Made by a program: the position numbers and the translations under genes. The notes beneath the pieces were generated by a model that was given only the letters and a program-made list of their open reading frames with translations, was not told the DNA's origin and made no database searches. From the NCBI RefSeq assembly GCF_963966145.1, contig NC_091049.1:5580001-5644000 (forward strand): a DNA stretch of 64,000 nucleotides, written 5' to 3'. How positions within the stretch are numbered: position 1 is the first letter of the stretch; each line of letters begins with the position of its first letter. The DNA comes from Tenebrio molitor. Taxonomy: Eukaryota; Arthropoda; Insecta; Coleoptera; Tenebrionidae. Below are positions 9,065 to 19,930 of this stretch, piece after piece.

Positions 9065-10415
9065 TGGCCTTGACGGAAGGAAGCAGCGACGACACGATTC
9101 AAAAAATTATTATGTACGATATAGAGGTGTGACTGATGGCGTGTGGATGTCTCTCGTAACTCTTAAAATGTGATTTCTTTATCATAATTTACGGTGATCA
9201 TTTGTTTTATTACTATTATTATTATTATTTTTGTTTGTGGACGGTCGAAACGGTCGCATTGGCGTTTCCGGTGGCGAGGGCCTCAAATTCGACTCACTTC
9301 TCCCAACATTCCGCTGAACTCGATCGGCTTTTTTTTTTAAACTTTCGACTGTTTTTAAGCGACCTCTAATCATCAGAACGTTGGTGTTTTTTCTTTTCCA
9401 CTCCTCTAGTCTAATCAATCACTTTTTCAGTGTTCAGTTGCACACGTCGAAATCGTTTCTTTCTAGTCATTTTGGGTGCCCCAAAAAAAGAGAAGTTGTG
9501 CGTTGCATTTTCGGCGGTCTCGTTTTAGTCCGAAAAGGTTCCGCGCAAAAACCCGAAGGTGTAAAACAAAATCCGAACGCCAGCGGTGTCTGACAACTGT
9601 CTGCAGTGGGGAGCCGGTCTTGGCCCCGTTCTTAGATCTCTAGCCTTGATGTATTACTTTTTATTTTATATTGTACTGTACATTAACGAAAACGTATATA
9701 TATTTGAGGTTAAAGTGAATGTCTTGTGAATGAGGATATTGTTGTAAATAATAATTAGTTTTTAAATTGTACAAAAATAAGGTTTAAGATGAAAATGTAT
9801 TCATTCTATTCTATGTTTAATACAGAGCGGAGTTGCGACTCCGCAATAGTACAGTAAACGATCATCGAATCGTACTACTACTCTAGATGCAACAATGGCA
9901 GAACTCGAGTCAAATAAATCGCAAAAAAATAATAAAAACGGTTGATGTAATAAATTATTTGAAAAAAAAAACACACCCACATGGTTTTGATACCTGTCAC
10001 GTGACAACTGTCAAACTGCGTCGTGTGAACCAAGCTTAAAGTCGACGTGAGTGCGTGACCGATTTAGTTTTCACCGCATTCTTTTATCTGATTGTTCGCA
10101 AATTCACAAATTTAATCGCAATTAATCAATGTCTGGAGATAATTTGTGTTTTTGACATTTTAGCACGGACGTAAACCTCTCGACATTCAGCTTTTGTTTG
10201 TCGGCGTAATAAATGTACAAGATTTAGTTGGTAATGTTATAGAGTGCAACGGATAACTTAAAAAAAATGTCCTCTCCGTACGAATAAACGATTCATTTTG
10301 TGAAAAAGAGAAAAATTGTTAGTGCGGACGCAAACCGATTCCAGTCGTAAACAAACTTGTCCTAACCTCACTTTGTGTTTTGCGATTTTCTTGTTTGTTG
10401 TCGTTCGGTGCCCCC
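9065..10415 (+). promoter_or_regulatory. Mnt 3' UTR and upstream region of the BRD7/9 gene
   Basis: No coding sequence is supported here. The left part is AT-rich and probably 3' UTR of Mnt. It contains a Pumilio-type TGTAAATA (9743-9750) and an AATAAA near 9916. The right part should hold the BRD7/9 promoter and carries one CACGTG E-box inside TGTCACGTGACA (9996-10007). I see no TATA box close to the BRD7/9 start. Confidence 0.4.
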
Positions 10416-12880
10416 ATGGCGTCCCCGATGTATACCAGCAGCTCGAAAAAGCACAAGAAACACAAGTCGGAGAAGCGGGAGCGTTTGGACAGCCCCGCCG
10501 AGAAGCCCCCAGGTCTGAAGTTGATCCTGAAGGTGGGCAACCAGGCGACTCCGGAACACACAACAGATTTCGGATACAATCCGAATTCGTCGTACAGCGT
10601 GCAAGGGAGCGAGGACACCGTCGCGGACCAGAACGACCCTTACCTGTCGGTGTCGAGGAGTCATCACAAGAAGAGCAAGAAAAAGAAGAAGAAGAAGGAC
10701 AAGAACAAGGACCGCGAGCGGAAGCACCGCCACCATCACAAGGAGAAGAAACGGAAACGTGAGGAGGTGGAGTTTGACGGTTCGTGTCGGTCGCCCCTCG
10801 CGCGCGGTTGTCTTTTTATGTTTGGGTTTTCAGAAGAAAATCAGGGTTTCTCGTCATTGGGTAGCCCCAGTCAGCACAGAGAGCCGCGGACCTGCGTGCT
10901 GCGCCAGCGCCAAGAGCGGACCCCGCTGCAGCGCATGCTGGACCAGCTGTTGGGACTGCTCGAGAAGAAGGACCCCCAACAGTTCTTCGCGTGGCCCGTC
11001 ACCGACAGCATCGCCCCCGGCTACTCCTCCATTATCTCGCAACCCATGGACATCAGCACCATGAGACAGAAGATCGAGGACAACCAGTACGACAACCTCC
11101 AGGTGAGTCCCGCCCCGCTCGATCTCTTCCCCTGACTCTCCACGATTTCCGGTGGGCAGGAGTTCGTCGCTGACTTCAAGCTCATGTGCACCAACGCGAT
11201 GAAGTACAATCACGTCGACACCATCTACTACAAGGCCAGCAAGAAGTTGTTGCACGCGGGGAGCAAGATCATGCAACACGACAAGCTCGGCTGGGTCCTC
11301 AACCTGATCCCCGAGCTGACCAGCGACGACATGGGCTTCGAGATCACGCCAGAGCTGAGGCAGAACAAGGGGGGACACGAGGACCACGAGGACAGCGATC
11401 ACGTCAACGAGGGCAAGAAGAAGATGCCGGCGACGAAGTTCGAGGCCATCCAGGACGATCTCACGCCGGAGGAGATACTCAGCAAGTCGCAGATCGCCGC
11501 CAGGGAGGCTAGAGTCAAGCTCAGTAAGCACAAAATCTAATACTAGTGGGATGGGTTATTTAAAGCATAAAAAAAAAAGAAACAAAGAAACGAAATTCTG
11601 TCGGACGGGGGGGACGGTGCGGCTAGCCGCACTAGGGCAGGCCAGGTCAGGTCTGTGGAGTCAAGGACGTGTGAGTTTTCTTGACTGACACGTTTGATTC
11701 ATTTGTTTAAAAAAAAGAGTGTACGTAAGACCGCACGATAGAAGTGAAAACTTCTATGACGCTCCTAATTGATTTTGACTCCCAAGATTTTAGCTTGCTG
11801 CGAACGATTTTAGCGTGATGCGAACGATTTTAGCCGCACCGGTTGCCCTTCGGGAGCTGTTCCGTGCTTTGAGCTTTTATGTCGTTTGCAGTAGCGCGTC
11901 GCGGCCCCAGCATGGGCTTTTTGAAGCAGCGCAAAGACGGCACCACCAACATCAACATCCTGGTGGGCGGCGAGGGCGTCATCCCCGGCACGAAGAAACG
12001 CCCCGTGCTCTTGGGGCAGCTGTGCGGCAAGCTAACGGAGGGTACCGGCCAGATCCAGGGTTTCCGCGAGGACCGACGCAACATTACCAAACCGGTGAAG
12101 CCGCTCTACTACGGCGCCTTCGGCTCCTACGCCCCCAGCTACGACTCCGCCTTCGCCAACCTCAGCAAGGAGGAGAGCGACATGGTGTACCAGACGTACG
12201 GTTCGGACACCGCCGTCCAGTACGCCGAAAGCGTCCTGGACTTCGTCAAAGACAGCGACTACGCCACACACCTGGTGGACAGCCTGCTGGATCTGCTGAC
12301 GGGAGGCGATCACAGCAAGACCAGGCGCATCCTCGAGGAGAACAAGAAGCTTCGGGAGGAAGAGGAGGCGGTCAAGACGATGCTGGAGGTGAAGCCGATC
12401 GACGCCGTCAAAGTCGACGTGGACGAGCTGAGGAGTCTGCAGGACGTGGGAATCGACATCAACTTCCTGGACAACATGGAGGAAGAGATCAAACTGTCGG
12501 AGGAGAGGCACGAGCTGCAGCAGAGGTTGGACAGCATGTGTCAGTTGTTGCAGAAGCTGCAGCAATCGCAGCACCAGAGGTTGTCGGCGCCGCCACCGGT
12601 CCACTTGAGCCAGTGCGTGCCGCCCTCCGAAGAGGAGATGCAGGTGGCTGAAAACATCACCGAAAATCTCACGGAAATCGCCAAGAGGGTCAATCCGGGG
12701 GACGTGGCTCCGGTCACCGGAATCCGCAAGGCGCTGGGGGTGGCCATGCCGGAGGTGGAGGTCAGCAACGAAGTCGCAGACCTTGAAACCGAACTGAGAC
12801 AGTTCCTGGAGAGTGAACCGGCGCTGACGCAGAGCCCCCTCAGGGACGACAAAACAATTGAAGAGATTTTAATGGAGTAG
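10416..12880 (+). CDS. Brd7-9: Bromodomain protein BRD7/BRD9, SWI/SNF subunit
   Basis: Acetyl-lysine-reading subunit of PBAF (BRD7) or ncBAF (BRD9). Insects usually have one gene for both. Exons 10416-10779, 10834-11102, 11160-11523 and 11892-12880 join in frame to 661 aa. The N-terminus is Lys-rich (K-K-H-K-K-H-K, a 20-residue K/D run, then H-R-H-H-H-K-E-K-K-R-K-R) with L-K-L-I-L-K-V-G as in BRD9. The bromodomain runs from about 151 (T-P-L-Q-R-M-L-D-Q-L-L) to 250, with F-F-A-W-P-V-T-D-S-I-A-P-G-Y and the acetyl-lysine-binding Asn228 in A-M-K-Y-N. The C-terminal half is the BRD7/9-specific DUF3512 region (M-G-F-L-K-Q-R-K-D-G-T-T; Y-Y-G-A-F-G-S-Y-A-P; L-T-G-G-D-H-S-K-T). The first intron (54 bp) is an in-frame multiple of three with a weak GTTCGT donor, so a 679-aa form is possible. 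No AATAAA lies between this stop and the next gene. Confidence 0.95.
11779..11838 (+). repeat. Three 20-bp tandem repeats in BRD7/9 intron 3
   Basis: Units at 11779-11798, 11799-11818 and 11819-11838 share the core GATTTTAGC. The last two are nearly identical (TGCGAACGATTTTAGC plus four bases). They end about 50 bp before the splice acceptor at 11891, so they lie in or beside the branch-point region. Confidence 0.75.
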
Positions 12881-13127
12881 GTTTTGTAATTGGGAGTAAG
12901 TAAAAAAGTGAAACGAGAACAAATGTTTTTGTGACCCGACCACACTTGTCCCATTCGCTTCGACGAACAAACATTTCTTTTTTTGAAAACGACCATTTTG
13001 GGAATTTTCGTCGAGACAGGTTGGCGTTGCTCAAAATTTTGGTAAATTTCGTCGCACCGTTGGTACTGCTGGTGACATTTCACGCACACCACAGTTGGTA
13101 GCACTTTTTCATTTTGATTTGTACAAA

Positions 13128-13564
13128 ATGTCGCACATCGATTATTATTACGGTTCCGGCTGGGATGTCGAAGATGAGGAATGCGAAATAGCAGAATTGT
13201 TGGGTGAGTTTGGCGAACACGGTTGGGAGCGCGATCGACGTGGTTCTGTTTAGCCGACGAGTACGAAGTGGTCTACTGTAGAAACGACAATTTGGGCGTT
13301 CTGTCGTACTCGAGTGACGAAAAAGGCAGCGAAGACGAAGCGAACGCGGAACGTCCGAGGTGTCCGCACACCAAACCCGGAGAAAGAAGACTCCGTTGGA
13401 CGCATCTGTTGACAAGACACCCGGCGAATTGTTGCGACAAATGTTGTCCCGAACAAGATCTTAAAAACGTAGACAGTTCCATTTGTCTTGTCGCGGTTAT
13501 GGTAATCATCTTTTCTTATTTTTGTATTCCCGAAGAATTGCTGCGCCAGCTGAGTCGTGTCTAG
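13128..13564 (+). CDS. Uncharacterised 128-aa Cys-rich protein with C-terminal hydrophobic segment
   Basis: I do not recognise this gene. Two exons, 13128-13203 and 13254-13564, join across a 50-bp GT/AG intron to 128 aa. The start is M-S-H-I-D-Y-Y-Y-G-S-G-W, followed by an acidic stretch (D-V-E-D-E-E-C-E). The middle is acidic/Ser-rich, then basic (G-E-R-R-L-R-W), with a Cys cluster N-C-C-D-K-C-C near 84-90. Residues about 102-117 (I-C-L-V-A-V-M-V-I-I-F-S-Y-F-C-I) form one short hydrophobic segment, and about ten residues follow it, as in a tail-anchored protein of the ER or mitochondrial outer membrane. There is no N-terminal signal peptide. Exact joining of two frames by a normal-sized intron, and good codon structure on both sides, support a real gene. 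The function is unknown; a soluble protein is the alternative if the 16-residue segment is buried. Confidence 0.7.
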
Positions 13565-14190
13565 TTAATGTCAAAACTGAGCTCTGGGTATGTAAAATAG
13601 TTCCTTATTGTACAATTATTTTTATACAATCGCAACAGAGCCTCTAGTCCGCAAAGAGTACACGATTTTGGAAGTATATTTTTTGTCGAGAGCACCGTCC
13701 GATAAACTGAAAAACTCTTCAAACGTGATTTTAATTGTTACACAAAATATATGACATTTGGTGGCGGTAAATTCAAATCTGTGAAGTTGTGTGAAATCAC
13801 GACCGGTTATATCTGTACAATATTTTATTTTACTCGATCGAAAGATTTGTGATTGTAATTACAGAAGGATCTAACCGAATGTCTGGGTTTTTATTGTCAC
13901 CCTTTTCAATTCCTCCTCACACCCTCCAATCAATAAAATGTTAAATCGTGACAAGGGGTGGAATTGTAGAAATCTGTACAGTAATTATTCGCCAATTGTG
14001 CGATAGATGGCGGCCACTCGACGAAAACCACAGACCAATAACCAATTAAGATTGTTAAATTTCATATAAAACCTAGGAGACGTGGGCGAGGTTAGTGCAA
14101 AAAAAAAAATCTCTGTATGCAATTAATTATACATTTAATTGCATTATTTGAAGAATATGCAACTTATTATACATCTAATTCGGCCTTACG
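13565..14190 (+). other. 3' flank of the small gene; end of the gene cluster
   Basis: AT-rich, with no coding signal. The first AATAAA downstream of the small gene is at 13932-13937, which would give a 370-nt 3' UTR. A CTCF-like TAGATGGCGGC lies at 14004-14014, exactly where the gene-dense part of the window ends. Confidence 0.4.
13932..13937 (+). terminator. Candidate poly(A) signal for the small gene
   Basis: AATAAA, the first canonical hexamer after 12880, so it may also serve transcripts that read through from BRD7/9. Confidence 0.4.
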
Positions 14191-15270
14191 TTAGTGCGCT
14201 GCCTAGCAAGAATCGGTGGTGGTCTTCCTATGTTTATTGTCTATGTTTGGGATGATATTACAGACCACTGTAACCGCATCGGTCACCTTTCGACTTGTCG
14301 CCGACAGATGGCGCCGGCCGTCATTTTGTTGCATGTCAAAGCCGCCCCTCGTCATTTGAAAAATTCGGGGGTGGCATGACGTCAGTGTTGAATCATCCCC
14401 CTTTCGCTCGGACCCGGTGTCCCGCGTCAAGATCGGACGTTATTAGTCGGCTTAATCGAATTTCTTACCGCCACTGTGCCGTCGTGGCACATTTGTCCGT
14501 ATTCCGGGGGTGGAAATGGAATACCTGTTTAATGTCGCGGAAAAGAATTTATCGGGTCGGCGTGATTAGAACGCGCCGTCGCCGCCCGCGACTTTCTTTT
14601 CGCCGAGTTAATTGTCGCGGTAGGCGAGGCGACCGCACGGCCGCCTGCGATGCTACCGGACCGAATAGATTGTCATTTGTTCGGCGGTACCGCAAGCCGT
14701 CCACGGTGACGGCGCTTTGATCTTCGCCGACGGCGAAAGAGAAAAGCGAAACAGAGACGGCGAGACGGAATTAAAATGGATAGAGGGAGAGAGAGAGAGA
14801 GAAAACGAAGAGGAAAAAAAACGCATTTACGTACGGTCTAGGTGGCTGCGGTTTATCATTACCGACGCAATAATCGACGTGATTTTTTTTCTGCCCCCGC
14901 CCGCCTCCCTGCTCGACCGTAAAGTGCGTTATCTGCCTCCGTTATCGGGGTCGTCTTCGGGGGGACCCGGGGGTGGGAGCGAGCATGCATCAAAAATATA
15001 ATTACAAAGTGGGCGGGTTGGGACACGAACCGATTACGCCGTTCGACCGGTATGGAAGGTTGTTATTATGTGGTGGCAACCCTGCGAGCGTGCATACACC
15101 GCTTCTGCTACCGTACGCCTTCCATGGGCCGCTCGTGATGCCAGTTTTCGTCCTTATCGACGGATCGGGAAAGATCCGGAGGCGGCGGTGCTTCCCCCAT
15201 AGGAACCAGCACGTTCACCGAAAGCCAACAGAAATTCAAGTCGAAATTTGTGTCGTGTAGTTGACCGTGA
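14190..15270. other. GC-richer non-coding island 1
   Basis: No recognisable protein on either strand. Contains a CTCF-like ACAGATGGCGCC (14304-14315), a (GA)n run (14786-14802), several TAATTA/ATTA homeodomain-type cores and stretches of CpG. It is visibly richer in G+C than its flanks and free of the MITEs that fill them, which fits a regulatory module, but nothing here proves that. Confidence 0.3.
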
Positions 15271-16080
15271 AAAATAAAAGTCGTGTCGCGGATTGATTCG
15301 TACGTTGTCAAAATAAAAATAGGAAACATTTGTCGCTAACAGTGTTGAAGTGTTCCATATTGATTACGAGAAACTGTTTTTGACATTTTGTGATTTCTCA
15401 ATTTTGGGGTTTAGTCTAATACAGGTTATCATAAATGTTTCTAACATGGAGGTTGGCTGTGATTTATATCGGGTGATCATTTAAAATTTGAGGATAAATT
15501 TAAATGAACACCCGATATAAATCGCAGGTTAGATATACCGCCTCTTTTGGATTTGTAGATTTGACAGCTAGCTCTTGTCACTTTGCGGTTTTCATTACAT
15601 TTTTATCATTTTTCAAAGTGCAACATTTCATGTTACCCTGTACAAAATCAGATTTAACACACCCGAGAAACACTTTAACAAATGACAAATGAATCCGACA
15701 GATTGTGGTGTTGCAACTTGATCATGATTCGATTAAAGTGACTGGTCTGAGTGACAGTTGAAGACTTAATTACATTACTAAATCAAAATATTTTGACATT
15801 TTTCTTTCGTCGAAGGTCATTTCTACTATCTGCTGTCAGATTTAGATTTTAGAATAGAAAATTTTTGAAATTTGAACTTACCAATACCATGACCTACTAG
15901 ATTTGCTTTTTATTAAGGCAAAAATAGTAATGATTTCACTTAAAAAAATAATTTAGAATTTAAAGATTTTTGTGATAAAAAAAATAAAACCAAAATAAGA
16001 ATAATAATAAATGATAATGGTAACAATAACGGCAACAATACACATAACAATATAGTAATTAGAATAGTAGATAATAATAT
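15271..16080. other. AT-rich spacer with TIR-only MITE remnant
   Basis: No gene seen. Only the near-perfect palindrome at 15461-15524 is recognisable; the rest is AT-rich unique sequence with short (AAT)n-like runs near 15,990-16,070. Confidence 0.4.
15461..15524. mobile_element. MITE family A, terminal repeats only
   Basis: A palindrome of GATTTATATCGGGTG-TCATTTAAA and its inverse (TTTAAATGAACACCCG...ATATAAATC). It consists of the two ends of family A with the whole interior missing. The outer GATTTATAT is also palindromic and may mark the target site or a rearrangement. Confidence 0.7.
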
Positions 16081-16284
16081 CGGGTGTTCATTTAAATTTC
16101 ACGTCAAATTTGGCGCTGAAGAGTAGATTGTGAACACACCACTTGACAGTCTGCAGAGTAAAAACACAAACAACGCAAAAAGTGAGGTTAAATTTAAACG
16201 GCTAATCCATGATCTGTAATCCGTGGTGCGTTCACAATCGACTCTTCAACGCCAACTTTGAGGATAAATTTAAATGAACACCCC
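16081..16284. mobile_element. MITE family A, full-length copy (type 1 ends)
   Basis: About 204 bp. The left end CGGGTGTTCATTTAAATTTC is matched by the inverted right end AAATTTAAATGAACACCCC. Inside are subterminal inverted repeats, GGCGCTGAAGAGTAGATTGT on the left and ACAATCGACTCTTCAACGCC on the right, then GTGCGTTCAC. No coding capacity; a non-autonomous TIR element. Confidence 0.85.
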
Positions 16285-16516
16285 ATAGTAATATCTAGTG
16301 ATAGAAAGGGAAAAATTCGAAGTAGGATTATTATCTTTTGGTATTAAGCGCGAGTTTTGTATTTTTAAAATGATCAAGTCAAAATTACACCGCGCGACCA
16401 ACAATTATTTAAATCAAAGAGGGCGTTGAGAAGTATTTCTGGTTGCATATACCTGTTTCAATTTTAATTTAGAAATGTTTGCCGAAATTCGGCCAAACAG
16501 GCAACAGTGCTGTAAA

Positions 16517-16689
16517 GGGCTGTCTTTTTAAATTTGGCGTCGAAGTAGGCGTTGGAGAGTCGATTGAGATCGCACCACTGGTGTAAAGCGTAAGATTTAA
16601 ACAGCTGATCCGTGATCCGTAACCTGTACAGTGCGTTCACAATCGACAGTTCAACGCCTACTTCGACGCCACATTTAAAAAAACACCCG
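16517..16689. mobile_element. MITE family A, type 2 ends
   Basis: About 173 bp, only 230 bp from the previous copy. Type 2 ends have a T-run instead of CATTTAAAT (left GGGCTGTCTTTTTAAATTT; right AAAAAAACACCCGTTA) and GGCGTCGAAGTAGGCGTTG arms. The centre has AACAGCTGATCCGTGATCCG, shared with copies at 48761 and 37437. Confidence 0.85.
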
Positions 16690-17374
16690 TTATGTCTAGT
16701 ACCCATTATTTAAAACATCATTACGAATCAATGATGAATCTTTTATGTTCTAAAGTAAAAACTATTTTTGCGTTAAAATTTGATTCATAGTGACAGTTGT
16801 TTAACGTTTATTAGGTGAGTTAGCTAGATACGAAAAATCTGACACTGTCAAAGTCACAGCCGCCTCTTATCTAAGTAATTGTTGATCGCACGGTATTAAT
16901 AATACGCAAAGAAAAATATGTTGGGCAGGTTTTTTTTTTGTGTTTTCATTAAAATTATTCGATACATTTTTAACTGAAACGTAAATTCTAAAATAGTTTT
17001 GACGAAAATGAACCAAAATTATATTCTTAAAAATATGTACATGTAAGTACATCGTTTTTCTACAATTTTTTTCTGTTTCGCCAATCGTCCAAATGAAAAA
17101 AAAAAACATAATCCAAACATGTCAGACCTGGTACCTACTTAAGCGACAAAATTTCTGGAACCTGGCACTTCCAAAGAATATGATTTTTACGGTTAACTTG
17201 TGGGGAGAAGGCACAAAACACGTATTTTGTACACATTCTCTATTCCTTTTGTATCTTGGGTGGTCCTCAAGATCATAATCCTTTTCCTTTTAAAGTGATT
17301 TATTCCGGTTTAATGAGCAATTTTAAGCATATTTCATAAAAAAAAATACGATAAGAGGCAGATAATAACATATA
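16690..17374. other. AT-rich spacer
   Basis: No gene, RNA or repeat that I can define; low-complexity A/T tracts. Confidence 0.5.
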
Positions 17375-18500
17375 CAGGATGTTTCAAAACTGTCGCCAAA
17401 ACTATACAGAACATGATAAAATATGCTACACTAAATAATGAATCATTAAAAAATAGTATATTATTTAACGAGCATACATGGAGGTTATCATTAACACGAG
17501 GGTGAAAAATATGAAACGAGTCGTCAGGCGAGTGTAGTAATCATCCGAGTGTAATAATAACCCATATATGCGAGTCAAATATGATCTTTTGTCTATGACT
17601 CTTGGCAAAAATATCGTTTTTAATAAACCAAAAGAATGCATTCAGAAGTCAAAATTCAATGACAGTAAATGTTACCATGGTTACATTCTTGTACATAATG
17701 CAATTTCATTACAAGCAATAATTAGTACAATTATTATGAGGTTGTACATAACCATAATTAATTAGGTTAGTAATGTATATTATAAATAATTAAAATACAA
17801 CAAATAATAGGTGTCTTATTTAATAGTCCTAGATAAAAATAGTTTTTTCGTGCTTGTTACCCGAGATACATAACGTGAAAAATGGTACATAACTAAATGC
17901 ATATATAAATTTTTCAGTTTATGTACCTAACTTGACATCTGTCAAAGATAACCTCAAAATTTACAATTAATTCATGTTTTTTCCAAATTTTGCCTAAACG
18001 AACACGAAAAACTTTGTGTGCACCTAGGCCAAAAAGTGCCTTTTGTCCTCGGACTAAAAAGATGCACTTTTTTGGCCTTGATGCACAAATTACTACTATG
18101 TATAGGTATGTCTCAAGAAGATTAATAGTTGCAAAAGTTGGAACAAAGAGATCATGTACCTATCTAAATACCCTGTGTGTGTGTATTCATATTATTTTAA
18201 AATACATATATGGACATAACTGACACGTTCAATAAAAAAAAACTGTTTTCCTTCTTTTACCAGACTTTCTAAACGCTCGTATTATTATTATTTTTTTAAA
18301 TTTACTTTTGGCAACATCGATTTACCTTACAATTTGTAATGTATGTATAAATCATCATATTCAAAACATCTTCTGCGCAATGTTGCCACATCTTTAGTAA
18401 TTTAAAGGCATAAAAACCGATTTAATATGATTTCGCGTTAATATTGATATGGGAAATTGCTGTGTAACATTTTTTTTGGCGATAGTTTTGGAACACGCTG
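17375..18500. mobile_element. TIR element family B with nested insertion
   Basis: Flanked by TA on both sides. Left end CAGGATGTTTCAAAACTGTC, right end GGCGATAGTTTTGGAACACG then CTG, inverted relative to each other. The copy at 57635-58171 (537 bp) aligns on both sides, but here about 670 bp (about 17459-18126) interrupt the alignment after TCATTAAAAAATAGTA and before AGTTGCAAAAGTTGG. Mariner/Tc-type termini (CAGG..., TA target); no transposase frame. Confidence 0.8.
17459..18126. mobile_element. Sequence inserted into family B element
   Basis: Absent from the other family B copy. The part at about 17925-18010 (ACTTGACATCTGTCAAAGAT, then AACCTCAAAATTTAC) recurs inverted at about 33065-33165, so this is itself a dispersed repeat. 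Termini are not clear, and no coding sequence is visible. Confidence 0.5.
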
Positions 18501-18523
18501 TATATATTTTTTTAAATCTATCA

Positions 18524-18834
18524 GATATTTGGTAATTGTTTACTTTACCTACTACTGGAATTTTCGCGTTTTTCTGGCTAGACAGCTAGACAGTCCTCCT
18601 AAATCGTTTCCCACCATTTAAACCTTGTGCAAATGCCCTTTTTTTTTCTCTTGTTGTGTTTCAAGGTTGCGTTAAGGTCGCGTCAATGTCCTAGTATAAC
18701 TAAAGGGCAAGGAAAATTCATTTGCACAAGGTTTGAGTGGTGGGAAACGATGTAGGAGGACGTCCTGAGGCTGTCTAGCCAGAAAAAACGTGAAAATTCC
18801 TGAAGTAGTTAAAGTGAACAATTACCAGATATTT
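18524..18834. mobile_element. Long-hairpin MITE (family C)
   Basis: About 311 bp with terminal inverted repeats of roughly 110 bp: left GATATTTGGTAATTGTTTAC...TCTGGCTAGACAG...ATCGTTTCCCACCA...CCTTGTGCAAATG, right its inverse CATTTGCACAAGG...GTCTAGCCAGA...AATTACCAGATATT. The unpaired loop is about 90 bp. It begins about 20 bp beyond the family B element. Confidence 0.85.
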
Positions 18835-19200
18835 TATTATGGATACGTATTCCGTTGGACTTAAATTGAACAGAGCTTTTTCCCAACACTAAATTTTAAT
18901 AAGGAAGTTGATCATGAAACAAGAGGAAACAAGAGATTTCTTGTGAACAATAAAAATCCGTGTGAAACAATCCAAGACGTGACTTTTATCTTCTACGATA
19001 GGAGTGCTCGTGAATGTTTCGTTTCGTTAATGATGACGCCATCATCAAAACGATAATTTGCAATGATTGGTTTTGTGAATAATGTATTTTTCATTCGTAC
19101 AAGCTTGGAACGCATTTGTAATATTTTTAACGGCAGTCAAGGTGCCACAAGGTTCTGCTTCGGGACCATCGTTATTTTTCAATTTTATTTGAACTCTGAG
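18835..19200. other. AT-rich spacer
   Basis: Nothing definable. Confidence 0.5.
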
Positions 19201-19930
19201 AAAATTTGGTCGGCCGCCCCCCACGGACCGTGACGCGATTTTTCGCCACCGCCGCGATATGCCGTGTCCCATTATTCCCGCCGCCTTGTTTGTTTTGCAC
19301 TTGTTCTGATCAATTGAGGTTAACTCGAGTGCAGAACAAACAAGAACCCGAACATATTGTCGGGTCGTCGTCGACAAAAGATCCGCCGCCGGCATCCATC
19401 ATCGTTCGGATCGGTCGGTTAATATTTGATGGCCGGTTCTTTCGCGCCGCCGTCTCCGGGGGCTGCGGAACGCGATTACCGCCCGCGCGAGCGGGGTGGC
19501 ATCGACGACCGTTTGTTTTTTACGATCGCACGTACAAATGTTGCCATATGCGAGAGGGGGTGGGGTGCAACGCGTCGACCCCCTCGTCGACTTGTTTGTA
19601 TCTGTGCTCGCCTCGGGGGTGCCATCCGGTCCGACGAGGACGCACTTACACGATCGCTCAACGTCAGCGAACATTCGGTCAACTGGTCCTGAGGGACGAT
19701 TGGGGTAAATTTAAGGGAAGCCGTGGCGATGATGGGGCGCTGACGGAATCCCAACTGTTCCGTCGGGATGGGGGCGCATTATGCGATCATTCTCCCATTA
19801 ATCGCGCACCAGGACGAGTTAGCTGGACCGCGACGAGATTCCTTCAGGACGCACCTGTAGGACTAGAAACGTTCTTAAGAAAACTACTTTCCGATCGATC
19901 ATCATCATTTATCGCAATTTTTTATAATAG
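19200..19930. other. GC-richer non-coding island 2
   Basis: High CpG density, open in several frames on both strands, with no protein family match. Same character as the other islands; repeat-free. Confidence 0.3.

Noticed and set aside
12541..13104. Minus-strand open frame of 187 codons with a Cys-rich start (C-V-K-C-H-Q-Q-Y-Q-R-C)
   Set aside because: More than half is antisense to the BRD7/9 last exon, where GC-rich codons keep the opposite strand open. I recognise no family, and no acceptor or poly(A) signal supports it. The part at 12,881-13,104 remains slightly suspicious.
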